Assembly: GCA_002478545.1 (NCBI GenBank)
Contig: DLOY01000083.1
Span: 6,713-15,093 of the forward strand
Reading direction: 5' to 3'
Source of the DNA: Micrococcales bacterium UBA7472
GTDB lineage: Bacteria > Actinomycetota > Actinomycetes > Actinomycetales > Microbacteriaceae
Length of the DNA: 8,381 nt
Part shown: positions 1-6,298 of the stretch, one piece after another
Numbering within the stretch: position 1 is the stretch's first letter
Layout: every line of letters begins with the position of its first letter
The notes under the pieces: model-generated
The model's input: only the letters and a program-made list of their open reading frames with translations
Databases searched by the model: none
What the model was told of the DNA's origin: nothing
Position numbers and translations under genes: made by a program

Positions 1-885
1 GTTCCAGTGCTACCAACCCGCGAGGAGTTCCCATACGCCATCCGTCAGGTTTCTGAGGCTCTCGGATCAAACGGTTCTACCTCTATGGGTTCGGTTTGTG
101 CTTCGACTCTTTCGCTACTAAACGCTGGTGTGCCACTGCGCGCTCCAGTTGCCGGTATCGCAATGGGTCTGATCTCTGACACCGTTGATGGCAAGACCGA
201 GTACGCAGCTCTCACCGACATTCTCGGTGCCGAGGACGCACTGGGTGACATGGACTTCAAGGTGGCTGGAACTCGCAACTTTGTGACCGCTATTCAGCTA
301 GACACCAAGCTTGACGGTATTCCAGCCTCGGTATTGGCCAAAGCGCTAAAGCAGGCCAAGGATGCTAGAACCTACATCCTTGACGTCATGCAGGAGGCGA
401 TTGATGAGCCAGACGAGCTGTCACCATACGCTCCTCGCGTTATTGCAGTGAAGATCCCTGTCGACAAGATCGGTGAGGTCATTGGTCCTAAGGGCAAGAT
501 GATCAACCAGATTCAGGAAGACACTGGAGCTGAGATCTCGATCGAGGACGATGGCACTGTCTACATCGGTGCAACCAACGGCCCAGCAGCTGATGCAGCC
601 AAGGCAGCTATCAACGCGATCGCCAACCCGCACGTGCCAGAGATTGGCGAGCGCTTCTTGGGCACCGTTGTCAAGCTAGCGACCTTCGGCGCCTTCGTAT
701 CGCTGATGCCTGGCAAGGATGGTCTGCTTCACGTTTCAGAGTTGAAGAAGATCTCAGGCGGCAAGCGCGTGGAGAACGTCGAGGATGTTCTTGAGGTTGG
801 ACAGAAGCTTCAGGTTGAGATCACCAAGATCGACGACCGTGGCAAGCTATCGCTCAGCCCTGTTGTCGAGGAAGCTGCCGAGTAG
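1..885 (+). CDS. pnp: Polyribonucleotide nucleotidyltransferase (PNPase), C-terminal part; 5' end outside window
   Basis: PNPase degrades RNA 3' to 5' by phosphorolysis and works in cytoplasmic RNA turnover. The visible 294 codons are open from base 1, so the gene starts upstream. Fragment residues 1-130 are the second RNase PH core domain. They include the SNGSTSMGSVC segment and ILGAEDALGDMDFK, whose D79, D85 and K87 align with the catalytic D486, D492 and K494 of the E. coli enzyme. A KH domain follows at about 147-207, with the VIGPKGK loop at 160-166, and an S1 RNA-binding domain at about 215-288 (GTVVKLATFGAFV). All domains needed at this end are intact. The gene ends with two in-frame TAG codons (883-888). 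The M16 protease gene begins 6 nt later, so the two are probably co-transcribed. The identification is firm. Confidence 0.97.
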   Translation, partial: VPVLPTREEFPYAIRQVSEALGSNGSTSMGSVCASTLSLLNAGVPLRAPVAGIAMGLISDTVDGKTEYAALTDILGAEDALGDMDFKVAGTRNFVTAIQLDTKLDGIPASVLAKALKQAKDARTYILDVMQEAIDEPDELSPYAPRVIAVKIPVDKIGEVIGPKGKMINQIQEDTGAEISIEDDGTVYIGATNGPAADAAKAAINAIANPHVPEIGERFLGTVVKLATFGAFVSLMPGKDGLLHVSELKKISGGKRVENVEDVLEVGQKLQVEITKIDDRGKLSLSPVVEEAAE

Positions 886-891
886 TAGACC

Positions 892-2193
892 TTGCTTCTA
901 CCGCTTAGAGATTCAATCGAGTTCACCGCTGAGGCGGCACGCGTCTGCAAGACCGTGCTGCCTAGCGGTGTTCGCATTTTGACCGAGGAGATGCTCGGTG
1001 CACCCTCCGTCGCTGTGGCAGCTTCGGTTGCCGTCGGTTCCCGAGATGAGACTGGCGGGCACTTTGGCTCAACCCACTTCCTGGAGCACCTGCTGTTCAA
1101 AGGAACCGAGCGCAGATCTGCCAGAGATATCTCGATTGCCTTTGACTCCGTTGGTGGGTCGTCGAATGCCGCCACTGCCAAGGAGTACACCAGCTACTAC
1201 GCCAGGGTTGAAAACGCAGCACTGCCGCTAGCGCTGGACCTGATTCTCGATATGTTTTCAAGCGCCAAGATCGATGGCCATGATTTTGATGTTGAGCGCA
1301 CAGTCATTCTTGAAGAACTCGCCATGAACGAGGACGATCCCGAGGATGTGGCCCACGAGAATCTCTCCGAGGCACTGCTTCCAGGTTTAGATCTGGGTCG
1401 ACCTATTGGTGGCACGGTCGAAACCATCAACGCGGTCGATCGCGAGTCGGTCTTCACCTATTACAAACAGCACTACGCTCCGCAAAACCTAGTCATTACG
1501 GTCGCCGGCGGTGTCTCCCACGAGCGCGTGGTGGAGCTGGTCGAGGCCGAACTAAATCGAATTGGCTGGACTGGGTCAGCCCTACCTGAGCAGCGAAGAT
1601 CGCAGCAGGCGATGGAGCTTCCCAAGCCTGAGACCAAGCGCATTATCAAAAAGGACGTGGCTCAGGCCAATGTGCTACTTGGTTACCAGTCACTCAATGC
1701 CTCAGACCCTGATCGCTTCGCCCTCGGGATTCTCAGCACAGTGCTCGGTGGCGGCATGTCATCTCGGCTTTACCAGGAGATTCGTGAAGAGCGTGGACTG
1801 GCTTACTCCACCTACTGCTATCAACAGGGTTACTCGGATGCTGGCTACTTTGGCGTTTACGCCGGAACCAGTGAGGAGAATGCCAAGCTGGTCACAGAAC
1901 TCATGCGCTCTGAGGTTCAAAAGGTGGTTTCTGGCGGAATCACGGCCTCCGAGCTGGAGCTAGCGCTGGGAAACATTTCGGGGGGATTAGCTCTACGCTT
2001 CGAATCTCCGCTGGCTCGCATGAATCGACTACTGGCGGCTGAGATTGGCACCGGTGAATATTTGTCCATCTCCGAGGTGATGCACAGGTTCAGGGCGGTT
2101 ACCAGGGATCAGATTATTGCTGTCGCCAATCGTGTCTTCAGTGCCGAACCGACCCTGGTAGCTGTTGGCAAATCGCTCAAGGGACTTAGCTAG
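892..2193 (+). CDS. pepR: M16 family zinc metallopeptidase (PepR/processing-peptidase-like)
   Basis: The 433-residue protein is a single-chain M16B peptidase of the mitochondrial processing peptidase beta type, with no signal peptide, so probably cytoplasmic. The inverted zinc motif HFLEH is at residues 62-66 (H62, E65, H66), and the third zinc ligand is probably E142 in VILEE. The second, inactive domain carries GGGMSSRLYQEIREERGLAY; R298 and Y305 there are the substrate-contacting Arg/Tyr pair known in this family. All catalytic residues are present. The physiological substrate of this actinobacterial branch is unknown to me. The start is uncertain: TTG 892 has no clear Shine-Dalgarno site. 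It is preferred because a later start at GTG 955 would remove the residues before the first strand (KTVLPSGVRIL). The gene lies between pnp and dapB, its usual actinobacterial place. Confidence 0.93.
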   Translation: MLLPLRDSIEFTAEAARVCKTVLPSGVRILTEEMLGAPSVAVAASVAVGSRDETGGHFGSTHFLEHLLFKGTERRSARDISIAFDSVGGSSNAATAKEYTSYYARVENAALPLALDLILDMFSSAKIDGHDFDVERTVILEELAMNEDDPEDVAHENLSEALLPGLDLGRPIGGTVETINAVDRESVFTYYKQHYAPQNLVITVAGGVSHERVVELVEAELNRIGWTGSALPEQRRSQQAMELPKPETKRIIKKDVAQANVLLGYQSLNASDPDRFALGILSTVLGGGMSSRLYQEIREERGLAYSTYCYQQGYSDAGYFGVYAGTSEENAKLVTELMRSEVQKVVSGGITASELELALGNISGGLALRFESPLARMNRLLAAEIGTGEYLSISEVMHRFRAVTRDQIIAVANRVFSAEPTLVAVGKSLKGLS

Positions 2194-2202
2194 TTGGTTG
2201 AT

Positions 2203-2206
2203 AGGG
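2203..2206 (+). promoter_or_regulatory. Shine-Dalgarno site of dapB
   Basis: AGGG lies 7 nt before ATG 2214, in the 20-nt gap after the M16 gene. It supports this ATG and translation from a transcript that started upstream. Confidence 0.6.
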
Positions 2207-2213
2207 TTTTGCC

Positions 2214-2936
2214 ATGACTTCAGTTGCAGTTCTGGGAACCGGGCGTATGGGCAAACTTGCGCTGGATCTGATCGATACCGATCCGAATCTGAAGCTTCAC
2301 GCAGCCTTGAACTCCAGCACTCCGAAAGAGCAAATGCTCGGCGCGGATGTAGTGGTTGATTTCACGCTGCCGTCTGCAAGCCCTGAGCTAGTGGAGTTCG
2401 CAATTTCAAACGATCTGAAAGTCGTTGTCGGGACCAGCGGCTGGTCAGAGTCCAAGCTGCAGATTCTTGAAGCCAGGCTCGCGCAGCACCCTGCTGCATC
2501 CGCAGTTGTGATCCCAAACTTCTCTGTGGGATCAATGCTGATACAACACTTCAGCACAGTGGCCGCAAGGTATTTCGACTCGATTGAGATCGTTGAGGCT
2601 CACCACGAGGGCAAGGTTGATTCCCCCTCTGGAACTGCTGTTAGAACCGCAGAGCTGATTCATCAGGCCCGCAAAGGATTGCCGCAACCACTAATTCCAG
2701 GTGTCGACCAGGTCGCCAGGGGTGACGTTGTGGCCGGCGTGCCAATTCACTCGCTGCGACTGAAAGGCGTTTCGGCAAAGCAGGATGTCTACTTCGGTGC
2801 TGACAGTGAGCTAACCACCCTGTCTCATGAAGTTATTTCGCATCAGGCATACGCCAAGGGCATTCTCTTGAGCATCGAATTTGCAAAGCAGGCTACTGGT
2901 CTTCATGTCGGTCTGGACAAGGTCTTAGGGCTCTAA
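2214..2936 (+). CDS. dapB: 4-hydroxy-tetrahydrodipicolinate reductase
   Basis: DapB reduces the DapA product to tetrahydrodipicolinate with NAD(P)H in the cytoplasmic diaminopimelate/lysine pathway. At 240 residues it matches the short mycobacterial form rather than the roughly 270-residue E. coli form. The N-terminal Rossmann fold has VAVLGTGRMG (4-13), VVDFT (47-51) and VVGTSGW (71-77). The substrate domain has PNFSVGSML (101-109) and EAHHEGKVDSPSGTA (128-142), with H130, H131 and K134 at the conserved catalytic and substrate positions. Two details differ from the usual sequence: the glycine loop is GxGxMG, one residue shorter than GxxGxMG, and GTTGF reads GTSGW. ATG 2214 has a Shine-Dalgarno site. 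The next gene's TTG directly follows the TAA stop, suggesting coupled translation. The companion dapA lies about 3.4 kb downstream in a separate unit. Confidence 0.97.
   Translation: MTSVAVLGTGRMGKLALDLIDTDPNLKLHAALNSSTPKEQMLGADVVVDFTLPSASPELVEFAISNDLKVVVGTSGWSESKLQILEARLAQHPAASAVVIPNFSVGSMLIQHFSTVAARYFDSIEIVEAHHEGKVDSPSGTAVRTAELIHQARKGLPQPLIPGVDQVARGDVVAGVPIHSLRLKGVSAKQDVYFGADSELTTLSHEVISHQAYAKGILLSIEFAKQATGLHVGLDKVLGL
2927..2930 (+). promoter_or_regulatory. Shine-Dalgarno site supporting the TTG start at 2937
   Basis: AGGG, inside the last codons of dapB, lies 6 nt before TTG 2937. It favours this start over the in-frame ATG at 2964, which would cut nine residues from the first membrane helix. 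Confidence 0.55.
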
Positions 2937-3359
2937 TTGACCACGAAAATCTGGGTCGGAATCATGACCCTGCTCACCCTCGTCTATCTATATTTGATGA
3001 CCGGGCGGGCCCTCACCCTGCTTGCTGATTCAAATTGGATAGCAAAGCTGATGGGTGCGGGAATGTTGGTCTTTCCGCTAGTTGCAGCCTGGGCCCTCTA
3101 TCGAGAGTTGCAATTTGGTCTTAGGTCGCAGCGATTGATCTCGCGCGCCATGGCCGAGGGACTAAATGAGCTACAGCTTGAGCTTCGGCCATCGGGCAGA
3201 GCCACTAAAGAGTCTGCTGAACGCGAGTTTCACCGCGTCAAAGCAGACTTCAAAGACAGCTGGCAGGACTGGCTACTGTTGGCCGAGGCTTACGAAGCCG
3301 CTGGAGACCGGCGAAGAGCCAGGGCAGCAATGCGTCAGGCAATCACTAAGAGCGAATAA
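2937..3359 (+). CDS. Small membrane protein with a C-terminal TPR-like motif, unknown function
   Basis: The 140-residue protein has two predicted membrane helices (about residues 5-22 and 36-54). A charged cytoplasmic-type tail follows and ends in one TPR-like helical hairpin, WQDWLLLAEAYEAAGDRRRA, at about 109-128, plus a final helix to 137. The W, L, Y, A-G-D and A spacing resembles one TPR unit. As I recall, similar short proteins follow dapB in other Microbacteriaceae, so it is probably conserved rather than spurious, but I know of no assigned function. TTG 2937 abuts the dapB TAA stop and has a Shine-Dalgarno site, so it is probably translated with dapB. Its 3' end overlaps the convergent DUF4395 gene by 14 nt. 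A role as a membrane adaptor binding a partner through the tail is only inference. Confidence 0.85.
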   Translation: MTTKIWVGIMTLLTLVYLYLMTGRALTLLADSNWIAKLMGAGMLVFPLVAAWALYRELQFGLRSQRLISRAMAEGLNELQLELRPSGRATKESAEREFHRVKADFKDSWQDWLLLAEAYEAAGDRRRARAAMRQAITKSE

Positions 3360-3786
3360 TCCCGATTCTTCTCAGCCCCAGGTACATCTGGCAGCCGAGG
3401 CACAGTCCGAAGAATGCATTTAGGAACGCGGCAATGAAGATAAACGCAGCACTGATTGGGATCAGAATTGGCGCAAACAAAACTCCAATTACTCCCAAAA
3501 TCGAGAACCCAAAGCCAACCTTTTGAGCAAACTGAGGTGGTCTTGGGTCCTCAAGTTCCTTCGGGGATGCAAGTCTTGGTCTCACGAATTTCTGGAAAAT
3601 CAGGCCATACGGGTGTGACTTAGGAGAGAAGACGCTCCACGCGAACAGCACAAATAGCAGCACGATCCAAGGTGCACCGAACAAATAGGTTTGCTGGGAC
3701 TGAGCAAACGCAATCAGAGCCAGCACCGAGGTGATTGCAGCTCCGAATCTTGGGCCTCGTGGATCAATTCTTTTTAACTCGCTCAT
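3346..3786 (-). CDS. DUF4395 family membrane protein with a CLGC motif
   Basis: The 146-residue protein matches the DUF4395 family, judged from the N-terminal IDPRGPRFGAAIT (7-19) and the C-terminal FLNAFFGLCLGCQMY (121-135). Four hydrophobic segments are visible: about 15-30, 37-54, 91-109 and 111-135. The central loop (55-90) is rich in K and R, as are both ends, which suggests both termini and the loop are cytoplasmic. C129 and C132 form a CxxC near the cytoplasmic end of the last helix, followed by LRR. The start ATG overlaps the stop of the thioredoxin gene (ATGA, 3783-3786), and AGGAG lies 4 nt upstream, so the two are co-translated. The function is not established. The conserved Cys pair and the neighbour suggest thiol redox exchange; this is inference. 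Confidence 0.9.
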   Translation of the reverse strand: MSELKRIDPRGPRFGAAITSVLALIAFAQSQQTYLFGAPWIVLLFVLFAWSVFSPKSHPYGLIFQKFVRPRLASPKELEDPRPPQFAQKVGFGFSILGVIGVLFAPILIPISAAFIFIAAFLNAFFGLCLGCQMYLGLRRIGIIRS

Positions 3787-4229
3787 ATTGCTCCTAGTTT
3801 TGCTAGTTCTTGCTGAATAACTCCGGGCTTTGGGGCACCGGAAACTCTGAATCGGATTTCTCCCTCGGAGTCAAGGATAAACACTGTTGGGGTTTGGCTG
3901 ATTTGAAAATGTGCAGCCAGATCCAGTCGATTGGTGATGTCGACCTCGAGGTGCAGAAGACCCCCGTGTCGGTACTCGAGCTGAGATAGGTGCCTTGCAA
4001 CCCCAGGGCAGATAGAGCAGAACTCGGTTGAGAACTGCAAAAGAGTTGCCTTCTTGCCAAAAGCCTTCACCGGCACGCCTGATTTCACAGCCCGAAGCTT
4101 GCTCAGGTCGATTGCCTCAGATTTGGTTATCGACCTGCCGCGGCCGGAAAAAAGCTTGAACCCAATCCCCAGCAAGGTTGCCAGACCGAGCAGGGCAATT
4201 ACGGCCCAGCTAGAGAAATTGAGTTCCAC
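3783..4229 (-). CDS. Membrane-anchored thioredoxin-fold protein
   Basis: The 148-residue protein has one N-terminal membrane helix (about 8-24) followed by a basic segment (K25, R30, R32, K36) and a thioredoxin fold at about 50-148. The redox motif is FCSICP with C71 and C74. The cis-proline is P114 in QTPTVF, and the C-terminal strands are FILDSEG and IRFRVSG. CSIC is neither the thioredoxin CGPC nor the DsbA CPHC. The basic residues after the helix suggest, by the positive-inside rule, that the thioredoxin domain faces the cytoplasm, unlike exported TlpA/ResA proteins; this is inference. GTG 4229 is the only reasonable start because an in-frame stop lies 4 codons upstream (4239-4241). There is no clear Shine-Dalgarno site, and a -10 hexamer ends 6 nt before the start. 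The gene heads a two-gene unit with the DUF4395 gene. Confidence 0.9.
   Translation of the reverse strand: MELNFSSWAVIALLGLATLLGIGFKLFSGRGRSITKSEAIDLSKLRAVKSGVPVKAFGKKATLLQFSTEFCSICPGVARHLSQLEYRHGGLLHLEVDITNRLDLAAHFQISQTPTVFILDSEGEIRFRVSGAPKPGVIQQELAKLGAI
3791..3795 (-). promoter_or_regulatory. Shine-Dalgarno site of the DUF4395 gene
   Basis: AGGAG, read on the minus strand, lies 4 nt before ATG 3786 inside the end of the thioredoxin gene. It is the strongest ribosome-binding site in the window and confirms the ATGA-overlapping start. Confidence 0.7.
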
Positions 4230-4235
4230 CCCGCA

Positions 4236-4241
4236 AGGCTA
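4236..4241 (-). promoter_or_regulatory. Predicted -10 element, leaderless start of the thioredoxin gene
   Basis: TAGCCT on the minus strand fits TANNNT and ends 6 nt before GTG 4229, which would place transcription start at the first base of the start codon. No convincing -35 is visible. Confidence 0.5.
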
Positions 4242-4275
4242 AGCGATGGCTGGATGGCAAAACGGAGTGTTGCGC

Positions 4276-4294
4276 TTTTTTACGACACAAAAAA
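4276..4294. repeat. T6/A6 inverted repeat in the thyX promoter region
   Basis: TTTTTT (4276-4281) and AAAAAA (4289-4294) flank a 7-nt centre, ACGACAC. The repeat lies just upstream of the predicted thyX -10 and covers its -35/spacer zone. It has no GC stem, so it is not an intrinsic terminator. It may be only an AT-rich promoter segment. Confidence 0.5.
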
Positions 4295-4297
4295 CCT

Positions 4298-4303
4298 TAG
4301 GCT
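4298..4303 (+). promoter_or_regulatory. Predicted -10 element, leaderless start of thyX
   Basis: TAGGCT fits TANNNT and ends 6 nt before GTG 4310. The same hexamer at the same spacing precedes dapA. The alternative TTG 4304 would directly abut this hexamer, which argues for GTG as the start. Confidence 0.55.
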
Positions 4304-4309
4304 TTGGGC

Positions 4310-5038
4310 GTGACCGAAATTGAATTCCGCTCAGACGTAACCGTTGAGCTTGTGCGCTCCAGCGCATCTGACTCCGACGTGCTATTCGCCGCTCGAGTTT
4401 CTACCCAGGGTGAGCAAACCCTGGAGGGTGCCAAGGCGACCGATGCAGAGATGCAAAAGCGCGACAAGGGGTTGATCAACTACCTGATGCGTGATCGTCA
4501 CGGTTCTCCCTTTGAGCACAACTCGATGACCTTTTATGTTCAGGCGCCAATCTTTGTATTCCGAGAGTTCATGCGTCACCGCATTGCAAGTTACAACGAG
4601 GAGTCTGGTCGTTACCGCGAGCTTCGTCCGGTCTTCTACGTTCCTGGTCCAGAACGCAAGCTGATCCAGGTTGGTAAGCCTGGCCATTACGAATTTGAGG
4701 ATGGCACGGCTGAGCAGACCGCGCTGGTCACTCAGGAAACCCAGGCCGTGGTTCGTGCGGCGTATGAGGCTTACCAGAGGATGCTTGAGGCTGGTGTTGC
4801 CAGGGAGGTGGCGCGCATCGTGTTGCCGCTGAACATCTACTCGAGCATGTATGTCACTATGAACTCACGCTCTTTGATGAACTTCCTGAGCCTTCGCACC
4901 AAACGTGAAGGGACTCACTTCCCATCCTTCCCGCAGCGCGAGATTGAGATGGTTGCAGACAAGATGGAAGAGTTTTGGGCAGAGCTCATGCCGCTTAGCT
5001 ACCAAGCTTTCAATGAGAACGGTCGCGTCGCTCCCTAA
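4310..5038 (+). CDS. thyX: Flavin-dependent thymidylate synthase ThyX
   Basis: ThyX makes dTMP from dUMP using methylene-tetrahydrofolate, FAD and NADPH, and is unrelated to ThyA. The 242-residue protein, counted from GTG 4310, carries the family signature RHR(x7)S as RHRIASYNEES, with R89-R91 and S99, followed by GRY. It also has HGSPFEH (64-70), FVFREFMRH before the signature, and the C-terminal NSRSLMNFLSLR region that contributes to the dUMP and flavin site. All expected parts are present. GTG 4310 is chosen over the in-frame TTG 4304 because a -10 hexamer ends at 4303; no Shine-Dalgarno site is visible. The gene sits alone between two minus-strand genes: it diverges from the thioredoxin gene and overlaps the end of the SulP gene by 4 nt. 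Its place before dapA and rnj matches actinobacterial order. Confidence 0.96.
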   Translation: MTEIEFRSDVTVELVRSSASDSDVLFAARVSTQGEQTLEGAKATDAEMQKRDKGLINYLMRDRHGSPFEHNSMTFYVQAPIFVFREFMRHRIASYNEESGRYRELRPVFYVPGPERKLIQVGKPGHYEFEDGTAEQTALVTQETQAVVRAAYEAYQRMLEAGVAREVARIVLPLNIYSSMYVTMNSRSLMNFLSLRTKREGTHFPSFPQREIEMVADKMEEFWAELMPLSYQAFNENGRVAP

Positions 5039-6252
5039 CCGCGTCGCTTTCCAAGAGCTAGCGTCAGCACGATTCCCACGATCACCGCTGCAATCAGGTC
5101 GACTAGCACTGCTGTGAGCATGGTGACGGTCAAGATTGCCGCGTCGGCGGTCGACTTCTTGAACAGCACTCTTAGATTCTCAACGTGGACCATTTTCCAG
5201 GCCGTCGCGACAAGCACCCCACCAAGTGCGGCTAGGGGGATCATGGAAACCCACTCCGCCAGCACAAGCACAAACGCAGCGAGTATTAGCGCGTGGAAAA
5301 TTGCTGCCAGGGGATTGGTTGCTCCGGCACGAACATTGACTGCGGTTCGAGCTAATGCTGCGGTGGCTGGCACACCCCCAAAAAGCGGGGTAATTAGGTT
5401 TGCCAGCCCTTGGCCTAAAAGCTCTCGGCTGGGTATGTGAGCAGAACCATCGGCCTTCATCCGGTCTGCAATCTTCGCACTCAGAAGCGACTCCAGGGCA
5501 GCCAGAAGCGCCACAGAGAATGCGGGGGCAATGAGCAGCGCTAGCTCCTGGCCCTCCAAAAACCCAAGTGATGGAGTGAGATCGAATCTGGGAAGCTCAC
5601 CAATCAAGTCAATTTCGAGTCTCAGGGCCCAGGTGACCGCAGTTGCTACCACCACGCTAAAGAGAGCAAGCGGCAGTCTTGGAAAGAATCGAGCCCCAAT
5701 CACGTTCACGGCAATTACCGAGCCTCCGACTGCTAGGGCTGTTGCAGTAGGTTCTGTGACCCAAAGTTCCAGTTCACGCCATGCGGACAGCCAAATCCGC
5801 TCCTCAGAGATGGTTTCAACTCCAAGCACGAACGCCACTTGTTGCAGCGCAATAACCAGAGCGATACCAGCGGTGAGACCTTCGACCAGCGAATCGGGTA
5901 GGCGGTGGATGTACTTTCCCACCCGCGCGAGTGCAGCGAGTACCAGAAAGACACCGGCGATGAAACCGACCGCGTAGGTGGCTTCAATGCCGTATTGGTG
6001 AACGATGGGAATAAGTACCGCGGTCATCGCTCCGGTTGGCCCGGAGACCTGAAAGCGGCTACCGCCAAACGCGGCTGCGATTAGCCCGGCTATCACTGCG
6101 CTGATTATGCCTGCACTGGCACCCAACCCAGCTGCAATCCCAAATCCGAGTGCTAGGGGGAGGGCAACGATTGCCACGGTAAGGCCGGCTAGAAAATTAG
6201 CGCTAAGCGAGCGGGGATTGAAGGGCTCGACCCAGAGCCGACTTTGGCGCAT
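5035..6252 (-). CDS. SulP/SLC26-family anion transporter lacking a STAS domain
   Basis: SulP proteins carry sulfate, bicarbonate or related anions across the cytoplasmic membrane. The 405-residue protein is almost entirely hydrophobic segments. It has the SulP hallmarks: FLAGLTVAIVALPLALGFG (20-38), FGGSRFQVSGPTGAMT (62-77), ESLLSAKIADRM (254-265) and GQGLANLITPLFGGVPATAAL (280-300). The chain stops at GKRRG directly after the last helix (about 376-400). The cytoplasmic STAS domain of typical SulP proteins, which are often 500 residues or more, is therefore missing, and the next gene leaves no room for it. The transport core looks complete. The substrate cannot be read from the sequence. ATG 6252 has no clear Shine-Dalgarno site; a -10 hexamer ends 6 nt upstream. 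The gene diverges from dapA and converges on thyX. Confidence 0.93.
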   Translation of the reverse strand: MRQSRLWVEPFNPRSLSANFLAGLTVAIVALPLALGFGIAAGLGASAGIISAVIAGLIAAAFGGSRFQVSGPTGAMTAVLIPIVHQYGIEATYAVGFIAGVFLVLAALARVGKYIHRLPDSLVEGLTAGIALVIALQQVAFVLGVETISEERIWLSAWRELELWVTEPTATALAVGGSVIAVNVIGARFFPRLPLALFSVVVATAVTWALRLEIDLIGELPRFDLTPSLGFLEGQELALLIAPAFSVALLAALESLLSAKIADRMKADGSAHIPSRELLGQGLANLITPLFGGVPATAALARTAVNVRAGATNPLAAIFHALILAAFVLVLAEWVSMIPLAALGGVLVATAWKMVHVENLRVLFKKSTADAAILTVTMLTAVLVDLIAAVIVGIVLTLALGKRRG

Positions 6253-6258
6253 TGCTTC

Positions 6259-6264
6259 AGATTA
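6259..6264 (-). promoter_or_regulatory. Predicted -10 element, leaderless start of the SulP gene
   Basis: TAATCT on the minus strand ends 6 nt before ATG 6252. The 6-nt spacer GAAGCA contains GAAG, but that is too close to the ATG for a good Shine-Dalgarno site. No -35 stands out. Confidence 0.5.
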
Positions 6265-6292
6265 GTAGTTTCCGGTTCCAACTGCTCTTAGG

Positions 6293-6298
6293 TAGGCT
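6293..6298 (+). promoter_or_regulatory. Predicted -10 element, leaderless start of dapA
   Basis: TAGGCT ends 6 nt before ATG 6305 and is identical to the predicted thyX -10. The 52-nt space to the divergent SulP gene means the two promoters' -35 zones interleave. Confidence 0.55.

Noticed and set aside
955..957. GTG 955 as the start of the M16 protease
   Set aside because: It would leave out the residues leading into the first conserved strand, and its nearest purine-rich stretch is about 16 nt away. TTG 892 fits the family length better, though not with certainty.
5024..5048. Nine-base direct repeat CGCGTCGCT at 5024-5032 and 5040-5048
   Set aside because: Both copies lie within or at the ends of coding sequence (thyX end and SulP end). 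It is a single short pair, most easily explained by chance, and it forms no terminator hairpin.
5035..5060. SulP C-terminus as a frameshifted or truncated gene
   Set aside because: The sequence downstream of the stop on the minus strand is the complement of an intact thyX. A displaced STAS domain cannot be there, so no frameshift is supported.
5531..5977. A 148-codon open frame on the + strand inside the SulP gene
   Set aside because: It lies antisense to a clear SulP coding region, has low-complexity Ser/Thr/Ala content and resembles no family. Other long antisense frames (810-1190, 4382-4687, 5114-5440) are rejected for the same reason.
6267..6283. AGTT/AACT inverted repeat between the SulP and dapA promoters as an operator
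   Set aside because: The arms are only four bases with a 9-nt gap, too weak to separate from chance.
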